NCBI GenBank assembly: GCA_944321845.1
Contig: CALUMT010000037.1
Coordinates: 1-64,000 of the forward strand
DNA from: an uncultured Butyricimonas sp.
GTDB lineage: Bacteria > Bacteroidota > Bacteroidia > Bacteroidales > Marinifilaceae
DNA: 64,000 bases
Direction of reading: 5' to 3'
Positions 35,954 to 43,750 of this stretch are shown one piece after another; positions within the stretch are counted from its first letter, which is position 1; every line of letters starts with the position of its first letter. A program made the translations under genes and the position numbers. The notes under the pieces were generated by a model, which was not told where the DNA came from, did not search any database, and was given only the letters and a program-made list of their open reading frames with translations.

Positions 35954-36100
35954 CCGCTATGGTTGATTCGTTTGCCAAAAAGTGGCGCGAATATACGCGA
36001 TTTTCCCGGGGATATTACCCCTTTGAGAAGGGATTATCGTGGGGGCGGAGGGGCTTCCCTTTGGGCGGGGGCGGGAATGTCAAGGGATTTCTAGGGGGTA

Positions 36101-37075
36101 TTATTCGCTGATTTCTTGGCGGAGAGGGGCGGATGTCCAGATGCGCCAGGATTCGTCGGCTTGCAGGTACAGCATCCGCAGTCCGTTGCGGACGTGTGCT
36201 CCCTGGCTGGCGCCCCGGAGCAGGAATTCCGTCATTTCCGGGTTGTAGACGAGGTCGTGGAGATAGTGGCGGGGACCCAGCAGCGCGTAGGGAAGGTCCG
36301 GGCAGGTGCCGGTGTTTGGCGACATGCCTAGGGGAGTCGTGTTCACGAGGAGGGGATGGCTGTCCAGCAATGCCCCGTCAATGTCCGGGTAACCGATTTC
36401 TCCCTCGCCCCGGGGATGGCGGCTGACCGTGAGGTGTGGGATTCCCAGCGTCTCCAGCACGTACCGCACGGCCCGGGCGGCTCCCCCGTTGCCTAGTACC
36501 AACGCTCCGGTAATCTCGGCGGGATTGGGAGTGGGATGGGGCGGGGATGGGCTGCCCGGGGGCAATTGCCCGTCAATGTCGTATCCCGGTAAGGCCTTGA
36601 GACCCGTCTCGCTGTCGGGGCGGGGAAAGCGGCTACTTCTGGCGGCCATTCCGGTCGGACACTCGGGATTATTCTCTTCCGTTGCCTGGCCCTCTTGCCC
36701 GGGGACGGGGGTGAGGTCGGGGATGAATTCCAGCAGCGACTGGCGGAAACCCCTGGCGTCCGTGTTGTAGCCCGTCAACCGGGGGCTCCCGTCCGCCGGG
36801 CGTTCCACCCGCACGCAGTTCACGGCACCGATGGCGGCGGCTTCCGGTGAGAGCGCCGACAGCAGGGGGATAATCTGCTGCTTGTAGGGAATCGTCACGT
36901 TAAAGCCGACGAGGTCGGGATGCTCCTCCAGGAGTCTCCCGACCTCGTCGATATCTTGCAACTCGAAACGGTCGTAGCGGGCGTCGATGCCTTCCCTCCG
37001 GAACTTGTCCCCGAAGTACCGGGGCGAGAACGAGTGTCCCAGCGGCCTGCCGATAATCCCGTAACGCTTGCCCAT
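36101..37075 (-). CDS. aroE: Shikimate dehydrogenase with a low-complexity insertion
   Basis: 324 residues, about 60-70 longer than most bacterial AroE. It reduces 3-dehydroshikimate with NADPH. Motifs: YGIIGRPLGHSFSPRYF (substrate), VGFNVTIPYKQQI with the catalytic Lys, IGAVNCVR, GYNTDARGF with the catalytic Asp, VLGNGGAARAVRYVL (NADP loop) and VNTTPLGMSPN. The extra length lies between residues 125 and 190 (nt about 36510-36700), a Pro/Gly/Ser-rich stretch that joins the two domains and looks disordered. The start is 6 bases after the DUF368 stop, so it ends the operon of four genes. Confidence 0.88.
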   Translation of the reverse strand: MGKRYGIIGRPLGHSFSPRYFGDKFRREGIDARYDRFELQDIDEVGRLLEEHPDLVGFNVTIPYKQQIIPLLSALSPEAAAIGAVNCVRVERPADGSPRLTGYNTDARGFRQSLLEFIPDLTPVPGQEGQATEENNPECPTGMAARSSRFPRPDSETGLKALPGYDIDGQLPPGSPSPPHPTPNPAEITGALVLGNGGAARAVRYVLETLGIPHLTVSRHPRGEGEIGYPDIDGALLDSHPLLVNTTPLGMSPNTGTCPDLPYALLGPRHYLHDLVYNPEMTEFLLRGASQGAHVRNGLRMLYLQADESWRIWTSAPLRQEISE

Positions 37076-37081
37076 GCCCGT

Positions 37082-38104
37082 TTAATGTGCCCCTTGCATC
37101 TTCTTGCCGATGTACTCGATGCCCACGATGAGCAGGAAGCCGAACAAGCACATCCCGATGGCTTCCGGCAGCAGTGCCTCGGAGGCCGTCGTGGCGATAT
37201 TGTTCAACCCGCCGGGCAGTTCCTGCACGATGAGGCGTGAGTTGTCGGCCGACGGCAGGATGGTCGTCAGCTGTTCGAACGCCGCGGGCGACACGTTCCG
37301 CTCCGTCAGCGGCACCAGCAACCCGTGGCTATTGGCGTACGTGCTCAGTGTCTCCTTCCACGGCCATACCTTGTTCAGCGACCCCACCATGAAGCCCGTC
37401 AGCAGCGACACCGTGATGTTATGATAATGCTTCAGCAACCACGATAGCAGGTGCGAGAAACTGATAATCCCGGCCACCGCCCCGATGGCGAAGAGGACGA
37501 GAATCCCCACGTTGAACTCCTGTACTGCCTGCAGGATGAAGGAATACTTGCCCATCAGCAACAGGATGAACGCCCCCGAGATGCCCGGCAATATCATGGC
37601 GCAGATGGCGATGGCTCCAGACAGGATGATGAACCACCACGCGTTCGGCGTCTCCGTCGGCGTCTCCACCGTGATATAGTAGGCGATGGCGATGCCCGCC
37701 AGTCCCGCGATTACGCTCGCCACGTTCCATTGCTTGATTTCCTTGGCCACCAGTACCGACGACGCGATGATCAGCCCGAAGAAGAACGACCAGATGTAAA
37801 TCGGGTGATTCTCCAGCAGCCACGTCATCACCTTCGCCAGCGAGAAAATCGAGATGGCGATACCCGCCAGCACGCTGAACAGGAAGCTCCCGTTAATCTT
37901 CCGCCACAACTCCCGCAGCCGTAACCGCACCAGCAGTTTCAGCGCCGTCAGGTCGAACGACCGGATGGAGTCCAGCAGCTCCTCGTAAATCCCCGTGATG
38001 AAAGCGATCGTTCCTCCCGACACCCCGGGAATCACGTCCGCCGCGCCTATGGCGCACCCTCTCAATACCAGTAACAGATAATTCCTTTTTCCTTTTCTTT
38101 CCAT
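37082..38104 (-). CDS. DUF368 family membrane protein
   Basis: 340 residues with about eight to ten hydrophobic segments. The DUF368 signature is plain: GCAIGAADVIPGVSGGTIAFITGIYEELL at the N-terminus, repeated later as CAMILPGISGAFILLLMGKY. The inverted-repeat topology resembles undecaprenyl-phosphate flippases of the DUF368/PopT group, which recycle the lipid carrier across the inner membrane; that role is established for some members only. It lies 27 bases after the DUF4301 gene and 6 bases before aroE. Confidence 0.88.
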   Translation of the reverse strand: MERKGKRNYLLLVLRGCAIGAADVIPGVSGGTIAFITGIYEELLDSIRSFDLTALKLLVRLRLRELWRKINGSFLFSVLAGIAISIFSLAKVMTWLLENHPIYIWSFFFGLIIASSVLVAKEIKQWNVASVIAGLAGIAIAYYITVETPTETPNAWWFIILSGAIAICAMILPGISGAFILLLMGKYSFILQAVQEFNVGILVLFAIGAVAGIISFSHLLSWLLKHYHNITVSLLTGFMVGSLNKVWPWKETLSTYANSHGLLVPLTERNVSPAAFEQLTTILPSADNSRLIVQELPGGLNNIATTASEALLPEAIGMCLFGFLLIVGIEYIGKKMQGAH

Positions 38105-38131
38105 GTATCTTTGTTTAATAGTTTAATACCC

Positions 38132-39697
38132 TCAATCTACCTTGAACACGTTGCGATGCTCGAAACGCAGCAGGTCGAACACCGTCTTCACCGGTGAGAA
38201 CGTCGACAGCGGCACCTCCACGAAGAGCGTGTTCCACCGTGCCATCGCCCCGTTCCACAATCCCGGCAGCTCCTGCACCCGGATATCCTGTCCCTCGAAC
38301 GACTTCTCCGTGATGAAGCCCTGTTCCGGGTCGATGAATTCCTCCAGGTTGTACTTCTTTCCCTTGTAGTTGTACGTGCCGCACACGATGTCCACCGGGT
38401 TGAAATGCGTCGAGCCCGCGAATATCTTCTTCTGCTCCTTGTCCCGCAGGTTAATCTGCGCGCTCTCCACGATCATCAGGCGGCGTCCTCCCTCGGCGGT
38501 CTTCACCCAGAACGGTCCCCCGCCCGGTTCTCCCTCGTTGCGCACCATGCCGCACACCCGCAGCGGACGGTCGAGCAGTCCCCGCAGGTACTTCACCCGT
38601 TCCCGCGTCTCCGTCGGCACGCTGCCCTCTTCCGGCTGGAAGCCCAGGTCCTCGCGCACGAAGGTCTCCACCTCCGCCAGCAGCTCCGGCGTCACTTCCT
38701 TCGCCTTGTCCAGCCGCTTCATGTACCCGAACACGCGCTCCTGCACGTCGAGCAGCACCCCGGCCAGCACCTTCTTGTAGAACACCGTGTCCTCCTTGTT
38801 CCGGTCCGGCGTCACGTTGTCGATATTCTTGATGAATATCAGCCGTTCCTTCAGGTCGTTCAGGTTATGAATCAACGCCCCGTGGCCTCCCGGGCGGAAT
38901 ACCACGTTGCCCTCCCCGTCGCGCAGCAGCTCGCCCCGCGCGTCGAGGCTCACCGTGTCCGTCTCCGGCTTCTGCACGGAGTAGGTCACGTCGAACGTCA
39001 CCCCGTACTCCTCGCGGTACGCCTTCTGCACCGCCTTCACGTGGGCCTTCACCCGCGAGAGGTATTCCTCCGACACGGTGAAATGCACGCTCGCCCGCTT
39101 GCCGTCGTTGCAGTAGAGGGCGGCTTCCACCAGGTGTTCCTCCAGTGCCGTGCGCACGTGGTCCTTGTATATGTGGAAATCGATCAACGCCTTCGGCGTG
39201 TGGTTATAATTCAGTCCCTTCTCCGTCAGCAGGTAATCCAGTATCTCCTGGAAACGGTTCTTCCACAGCAGCTTGTCGAGGTCCAGCCGGTCCTCGTGCA
39301 GGGCTGCCTTCAGGTGATGGTAGAAGGGGTATTCCTTCAGCTTGGCGAAGAACGAGTACATCGTCCCCGGCTCTTTCTCCCGCAGGAAGCGCAGGTAGTC
39401 CTCGTCGCTGCCCGTGTACCGTGCCCGGAACGAGTTCAGCAGCTTGAACATCCGGGTGGCCGATCCCGATGCCGGGACGAACTTCACCATTTCCGTCTTG
39501 TCCTTCAGGTCCTCGAAATGCCGGGCGAACGTCTCTGCCTCGTCGCGCGTCAGCGCGTGTATGCCGTTACCCACCGTGGCCGCTTCCTCCACGACCACCG
39601 GGGCGAATCCCCGCCGGAAGTTCTCCACCTGCCGGTCCACTTCCTCGGGCTTCACCCCCCGTTTCTTGAATTGTTTGATGTCCGTTTTCGTGTACAT
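38132..39697 (-). CDS. DUF4301 family protein
   Basis: 521 residues, full family length. Features: YTKTDIKQFKKRGV at the N-terminus, FVPASGSATRMFKLL (resembling a nucleotidyltransferase-like nucleotide loop), FRPGGHGALIHNLN and GMVRNEGEPGGGPFWVK. DUF4301 is nearly restricted to Bacteroidota and looks like a nucleotide-sugar pyrophosphorylase relative, but no activity is proven. It occupies the middle of a minus-strand run between the acidic small protein and DUF368 genes. If DUF368 flips a lipid carrier, an envelope-linked role for DUF4301 would be consistent, but that is inference. Confidence 0.85.
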   Translation of the reverse strand: MYTKTDIKQFKKRGVKPEEVDRQVENFRRGFAPVVVEEAATVGNGIHALTRDEAETFARHFEDLKDKTEMVKFVPASGSATRMFKLLNSFRARYTGSDEDYLRFLREKEPGTMYSFFAKLKEYPFYHHLKAALHEDRLDLDKLLWKNRFQEILDYLLTEKGLNYNHTPKALIDFHIYKDHVRTALEEHLVEAALYCNDGKRASVHFTVSEEYLSRVKAHVKAVQKAYREEYGVTFDVTYSVQKPETDTVSLDARGELLRDGEGNVVFRPGGHGALIHNLNDLKERLIFIKNIDNVTPDRNKEDTVFYKKVLAGVLLDVQERVFGYMKRLDKAKEVTPELLAEVETFVREDLGFQPEEGSVPTETRERVKYLRGLLDRPLRVCGMVRNEGEPGGGPFWVKTAEGGRRLMIVESAQINLRDKEQKKIFAGSTHFNPVDIVCGTYNYKGKKYNLEEFIDPEQGFITEKSFEGQDIRVQELPGLWNGAMARWNTLFVEVPLSTFSPVKTVFDLLRFEHRNVFKVD

Positions 39698-39769
39698 GAT
39701 GTTTCAGGTTTAGTGTATTTTTCTTCGATTCTCCCGAATGAAATAAAAAACGCGGGATGACCGCGTTCC

Positions 39770-40024
39770 TTATTCATCCTCTTCCTCGTCGAACAGCTCC
39801 TCTTGGTTCTCCAGTTCACGTTCGAAGAAGTCCTCGGCTTCCTCCAGCAGTGCCTCCACGTCGTCCAGCGACAGCGGCTCCTCGTCGATCCAGTGGATCT
39901 TCTGGTTGCTGTAGAAGTCCTCCACGTCGCACTGGATGATGCAGCGCGGGCTTTCCGTGTGTACAACGTAGATTAGGTCTGGAGACTCTTGCGAGTTGTC
40001 GGCGATTAAAAATTTTGGTAACAT
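39770..40024 (-). CDS. Conserved acidic small protein, function unknown
   Basis: 84 residues. A short beta-rich start (PKFLIADNSQESPDLIYVVHTESPRCIIQC) is followed by DVEDFYSNQKIHWID and a strongly acidic helical tail (about half Asp/Glu over the last 30 residues). No domain is known to me, though the compact start, coding-like sequence and location as first gene before DUF4301 make it real. A -7 box TATATTTG (complement of 40054-40061) lies 30 bases upstream of the start codon. Confidence 0.75.
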   Translation of the reverse strand: MLPKFLIADNSQESPDLIYVVHTESPRCIIQCDVEDFYSNQKIHWIDEEPLSLDDVEALLEEAEDFFERELENQEELFDEEEDE

Positions 40025-40053
40025 GTCGTTAGTGGTTTAATAATTTTTCGAGG

Positions 40054-40061
40054 CAAATATA
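40054..40061 (-). promoter_or_regulatory. -7 promoter element of the acidic small protein gene
   Basis: Minus-strand TATATTTG (complement of 40054-40061) 30 bases before the start at 40024; a -33 element was not found. Confidence 0.45.
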
Positions 40062-40346
40062 CGATATAATTGAAAACTACCGCGAAAAAAGGGGATTATT
40101 TTCATCCCCGCGTTCGTTTCCGCCCGGGACGGGGAGGAAAGGCCCCGGGAAGTCCCTTCGCCCGCCGTGGTAAGGGGGTGACGTGCGGGAAGTTCCGTCG
40201 GGGAACGCTCTCCCGGGATGCCTTCCCGTTGGGGTGGCGGGATGCGGTTTTTCACGGGGTGGATTATCCCCCGGGGAAGGGGATGGTGGATGTTGCCCGG
40301 GGCTAGTCTCCCGGCGGCGGGGGATGCCCGGGGCGGGAACGGGCAC

Positions 40347-40381
40347 GAAAAATCCCGGCGGGACGCGGGGTCCGCCGGGAT
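40347..40381 (-). terminator. Terminator of the unknown gene at 40536
   Basis: ATCCCGGCGG (40352-40361) and CCGCCGGGAT (40372-40381) make a 10-bp stem with a 10-base loop; on the minus strand it ends in TTTTT. It lies 155 bases beyond the stop, leaving a long GC-rich 3' untranslated region. Confidence 0.75.
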
Positions 40382-40535
40382 GTCGGCCGTTAGCGGCTGG
40401 GGAAGATGGTTGCCCTGCAGGGGCGGGGGAATGTCCCGGGATTGCCGGAATGCAGCCCTGTCGCCTTCGGGAGGTAGTCCCGTCGTGAACGGGGTGCTGC
40501 CTCGCCATTGCCGGGAAGCCGCCCCGCCGGGGGGA

Positions 40536-41207
40536 TTACTCCGTCGGGTAGACGTGGGCGGTGTCCGAGGCCACGCGGTCGCGGCGCCGGCGGGTGAAGA
40601 CGTACACGTGCAGGTCGGCCACTGACCACTTGGCCGGGATGGTGAACGTCTTGATGCCGCCCTCGCCCCGGGTGCCCAGCTGCACGAGGCGGCCGCGCAA
40701 CCGTTCGCCGTCGAGCACGAAGCCGTACACCCGGTCGTCCGCCATGCTCAGGTGGTCCGTGTCGCCCGTCCCCACCGCCGAGAGGGAGAAGGTCACGTTG
40801 CGCTGTTCGGTGTCGACGCTGACCTCCACCTCGGCGTTCTCCAGCGGCCCGTTGGAGAGCTGCAGCAGCTTTAGGTCGCGGGTCACGGCGATGGTGCCAT
40901 CGTCGCCGCGGGTGGCGGAGCAGAGCGTCGTCGCGTTGTGCTCCATGAACTTCATGCCGGGGGTGATGCCCCGGTCGCGGTCCGGGAACCCGACGCGGAT
41001 GGCGTCGAGGACGAAGGGGATTAGCTCGCCTGTGGCCCCGAAGCAGGCCGCCCGCAGGTCGCGGGCCTCCTTGTCCGCCGGGTCGTCGAAGAGGGGCGAT
41101 TGGGGTTTGTCACTCATCACTATCTTGCCCGAGGGCAGGGTGCGGAACATGGTCTCCCCCATGAGTCCGCTGACTGATTTTACTAGTCGTAATGTAATTT
41201 TAGACAT
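40536..41207 (-). CDS. Unknown protein, possibly DUF6266-related (paralogue A)
   Basis: 223 residues from ATG 41207. No signal peptide or membrane segment. Sequence features: VSGLMGETMFRTLPSGKIVMSD at the start, then an Ala/Asp-rich helix, GELIPFVLDAIRVG, and a beta-rich C-terminal half ending in VADLHVYVFTRRRRDRVASD. It resembles, in layout and in several motifs, the divergent neighbour at 41622, and loosely the DUF6266 family of Bacteroidota; that family link is uncertain. A full promoter precedes it. No function can be given. Confidence 0.55.
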   Translation of the reverse strand: MSKITLRLVKSVSGLMGETMFRTLPSGKIVMSDKPQSPLFDDPADKEARDLRAACFGATGELIPFVLDAIRVGFPDRDRGITPGMKFMEHNATTLCSATRGDDGTIAVTRDLKLLQLSNGPLENAEVEVSVDTEQRNVTFSLSAVGTGDTDHLSMADDRVYGFVLDGERLRGRLVQLGTRGEGGIKTFTIPAKWSVADLHVYVFTRRRRDRVASDTAHVYPTE

Positions 41208-41233
41208 AATGGTCGGTTTTAAAATTAACACTA

Positions 41234-41264
41234 CAAATATAGGGTGGATTTCCCGATTTTCAAA
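41234..41264 (-). promoter_or_regulatory. Promoter of paralogue A
   Basis: Minus-strand TTTG (complement of 41261-41264), 19 bases, TATATTTG (complement of 41234-41241), a perfect Bacteroidales consensus, 26 bases before the start at 41207. Confidence 0.75.
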
Positions 41265-41417
41265 GCAAATTTTAATAAAATTTTTGATTTAACGGGCGAC
41301 ATTTTCACGTTTGTTGCATTTTGCCCGTTCCGACTCCGTGGATGTGGGGATGGGGGAGGGCGATGCAACGTGCAATTAATTAGGCTTTAGTGTGTTATTG
41401 AAGTGATAATGCAGTTC

Positions 41418-41450
41418 ACTGGCAGGTGAGTGGCAGGTGATGTGCAGGTG
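41418..41450. repeat. 11-bp tandem array, three units
   Basis: Units ACTGGCAGGTG, AGTGGCAGGTG and ATGTGCAGGTG run without gaps. The first two differ at one base. Same period and copy number as the arrays at 20121 and 59630, different unit sequence. Confidence 0.7.
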
Positions 41451-41621
41451 AATAAGTTGTTTGCCGGGGAGTCTTTCGCTATTTTTGGGTGGTTGGTGTG
41501 TAGTTAATTTTAATTAAATATAGTGTAATGCTTGGCGGGTGATTTTTGTGCTAAAAAACTTGTGTGTCTGTTAATTTTTTATCATATTCGCGATGTTACA
41601 TTATTAAAAAAGGAATGATTT

Positions 41622-43094
41622 ATGAAAGGAATTGAATCTTCGATCGTTGGACAACTTTGTCAGCCCGGTCAGCCGCTGCGCGTGGGCGGGGTGACGTTTT
41701 ACGTCCGGAAGGGACGGGTGTGTGCCCAGGAGTCGCGGCGTCCGGCGGCCTCGGGCAAGAATTGGGTGATGACGCCGGCGAGGGAGCGGAGCCTGCGGCG
41801 GTTCCGGTCGACGCGGCTGGTGTCGGGCTACCTGGCGACGGTGTACGACGGGTTGCCGGTGTGGGAGACGGCGGCCGCGGTGGCGGCGCCCCGGTTGACG
41901 GGGACGAATTACCGGGAGCGGGTGATGTCGCCGTATTACGATGACGCGGGGTTCGTGCGGGATTTCGCGAACCTGGTGGTGAGCGAGGGGCGGGTGCTTC
42001 CCTCGCCCGGGATGCGGTGCGAGTACGCCGACGGGGTGGTGACGCTGCGTTGGGAGGCGGGGACGGAGTCGCCGTGGTCGCGGCCGACGGACACGCTGCA
42101 CGTTTTCCACGTGCGGGAGAGTAAGCCCGGGCACATGGGTCGGGCGCGGGAGGTGACGGCGACGCGGGGTGATGGGGTGGCGCGGTTGGAGTTGCGGGTG
42201 GCCCCGGGGGACCGGTTGCACGTGTACCCGTTTTTCGGGCGGGCGGACCGGTCGGGTTTCTCCCGCAACGGGCATTTCTGCATCGAGGGACCGCCCGTTG
42301 CTGGCGGAGGTGCCGCCGAGGGCTCGGTGATGGCCGGGGCGGCCGGGAAGGCTGCTGCCGGGAATGTTCCGGCGCCCGAAAACGGGGGTGTCGCGATTGC
42401 TCTCGCTGCCGGGGGTGATGGCGCCGTGACCGCCAGGGCGAGGGACGGGGGAGGTGCCGGGGGAAACGGCCCGGGGAATGCCGGGAGTGCCGCGGTGACC
42501 TCGTCCGCCGGGAATGAGGAGATGAGGTTTGGCGTCCCTGATGGGTGCGGGGAGGCGGTGGTTGCCCGTCCCGCGACGGTCGGGGATGTTGCTATAAACC
42601 CGGAAGCGGGGAACGGTGTGGCCGGGGTTCCCGTCACGGCAAGGTGCGGGAATGTCGGGAATGTTCCGGTGGCCGGGGAGAGCGCGGTTGCCGTTCCCGG
42701 TGCGGTTGGGAACGGGGGTGACGCCTCCGGTGGCATGGCGGGAAATTCGCCGGTTGTCGCCCGCCCGCCGGAGAAAAAGGGGGCGGACGCGGGCGCGATG
42801 ACGGAAAAATGTATATCTTTAGCCCCCGATTCGAGTGATTACCATGAAGAGAGTAGCTATATTCGGCCGCGATGTCCGGGAGGACGTGGCGGCGGGCCTG
42901 GAGGGTATCCGGGACGAGTTGCGGGCGTCGGGAGTGGAGGTGACGGTGTATGCCCCGTTGCGGGAACGGTTGCGCGGGGAGGGATGGAACGGGGAGAGTT
43001 TTGCGTCGGCCGGGGAGCTGGCGGGGACGGATATGCTGTTCAGCGTGGGGGGCGACGGGACGTTCCTGGATGCCGTGTTGCTGGCGCGGGATAG
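41622..43094 (+). CDS. Unknown protein (paralogue B) with Gly/Ala-rich tail overlapping nadK
   Basis: Open frame of 490 codons from ATG 41622. Residues 1-225 parallel paralogue A: VGGVTFYVRKGRVCAQES, LVSGYLATVYDGLPVW, and a beta-rich part ending in DRLHVYPFFGRADRSG. From about residue 226 (nt 42300) the sequence becomes Gly/Ala/Val/Asn-rich with recurring GN pairs and GGGAATG-type DNA motifs, and from 42844 it continues for 250 bases in another frame across nadK. The last part is surely not selected as protein, so the true end may be earlier or a stop was lost. Function unknown. Confidence 0.5.
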   Translation: MKGIESSIVGQLCQPGQPLRVGGVTFYVRKGRVCAQESRRPAASGKNWVMTPARERSLRRFRSTRLVSGYLATVYDGLPVWETAAAVAAPRLTGTNYRERVMSPYYDDAGFVRDFANLVVSEGRVLPSPGMRCEYADGVVTLRWEAGTESPWSRPTDTLHVFHVRESKPGHMGRAREVTATRGDGVARLELRVAPGDRLHVYPFFGRADRSGFSRNGHFCIEGPPVAGGGAAEGSVMAGAAGKAAAGNVPAPENGGVAIALAAGGDGAVTARARDGGGAGGNGPGNAGSAAVTSSAGNEEMRFGVPDGCGEAVVARPATVGDVAINPEAGNGVAGVPVTARCGNVGNVPVAGESAVAVPGAVGNGGDASGGMAGNSPVVARPPEKKGADAGAMTEKCISLAPDSSDYHEESSYIRPRCPGGRGGGPGGYPGRVAGVGSGGDGVCPVAGTVARGGMERGEFCVGRGAGGDGYAVQRGGRRDVPGCRVAGAG

Positions 43095-43734
43095 CGGTGT
43101 GCCGGTGCTGGGGCTGAACGGGGGACGGCTGGGTTTCCTGGCGGGAGCCTCGCGGGAGGATTTCGCGGGGTTGGCCGGGCGGCTGGCGAGGGGGGAGTAC
43201 GCGGTGGAGCGGCGGGCGCTGGCACGGCTGGCGGTGGAGGGGGAGGATTTCGGCGGTTTCGCCTACGCGCTGAACGAGGTGAGCGTGTTGAAGACGGCGG
43301 ATTCGTCGCTGCTGGAGATTTACGCGCACGTGGACGGGGAGTACCTGACGCGCTACTGGGCCGACGGGTTGCTGGTGGCGACGCCGACGGGCTCGACGGC
43401 CTATTCGCTGAGTTGCGGGGGACCGATCGTGGCGCCGTCGTGCGACAATTTGATATTGACGCCGGTGTGCCCGCACAACCTGACGATGCGGCCGCTGGTG
43501 CTGCCGGGCGACGTGGAGGTGCGCTTGCGGGTGCGGAGCCGCACGGGGGAGTTCGTGTTGGGGGTGGACTCGCGGATGGAGCGGGTGACGGACGAGCGGG
43601 AGGTGCGGGTGTCCTCGGCGGGATTCAAGATCAACGTGGTGAAGCTGGAGGGGCATAGCTTTTTCTCCACCTTGCGCGGGAAGCTGATGTGGGGGGAGGA
43701 CGCGCGCAACGGTCGATGGACGGATGTTGAATGA
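42844..43734 (+). CDS. nadK: NAD kinase
   Basis: 296 residues from ATG 42844, preferred over GTG 42835. It phosphorylates NAD to NADP. Family motifs: FSVGGDGTFLDAV (GGDG at 69-72), GLNGGRLGFLAG, YALNEVSVLK (NE/D motif) and TPTGSTAYSLSCGGPIV, then the conserved beta-sandwich ending VVKLEGHSFFSTLRGKL. Very GC-rich (43 of 60 bases in the line at 43081). A TATCTTTA at 42814-42821 might be part of its promoter. It overlaps the long frame of paralogue B and is followed by uppS, 16 bases after its stop if uppS starts at 43751. Confidence 0.95.
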   Translation: MKRVAIFGRDVREDVAAGLEGIRDELRASGVEVTVYAPLRERLRGEGWNGESFASAGELAGTDMLFSVGGDGTFLDAVLLARDSGVPVLGLNGGRLGFLAGASREDFAGLAGRLARGEYAVERRALARLAVEGEDFGGFAYALNEVSVLKTADSSLLEIYAHVDGEYLTRYWADGLLVATPTGSTAYSLSCGGPIVAPSCDNLILTPVCPHNLTMRPLVLPGDVEVRLRVRSRTGEFVLGVDSRMERVTDEREVRVSSAGFKINVVKLEGHSFFSTLRGKLMWGEDARNGRWTDVE

Positions 43735-43750
43735 TATTAAAACGGGATAT

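Larger units (their letters stand above)
40025..40535. other. GC-rich intergenic stretch with terminator
   Basis: About 510 bases between the unknown gene ending at 40536 and the acidic small protein gene. No frame shows a family signature; the open frames here are chance products of high GC. The minus-strand terminator lies at 40347-40381. Simple motifs recur, such as GGGAATG, GGAATG and CCCGGG, similar in style to the tail of the gene at 41622. Confidence 0.5.
41208..41621. other. Divergent intergenic region with promoter and 11-bp array
   Basis: About 410 bases between two divergently transcribed related genes. It contains the minus-strand promoter at 41234-41264 and the three-unit 11-bp array at 41418-41450. 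A TATTCG-containing sequence near 41585 could be part of the plus-strand promoter, but no full consensus was seen. Confidence 0.6.

Noticed and set aside
38405-39760. A 451-codon open frame opposite the DUF4301 gene
   Set aside because: Composed mostly of Leu/His/Arg/Val; the minus-strand frame clearly encodes DUF4301.
40077-40508. Pro-rich 143-codon frame in the GC-rich intergenic region
   Set aside because: Low complexity and crossed by the terminator of the gene at 40536; no conserved motif seen.
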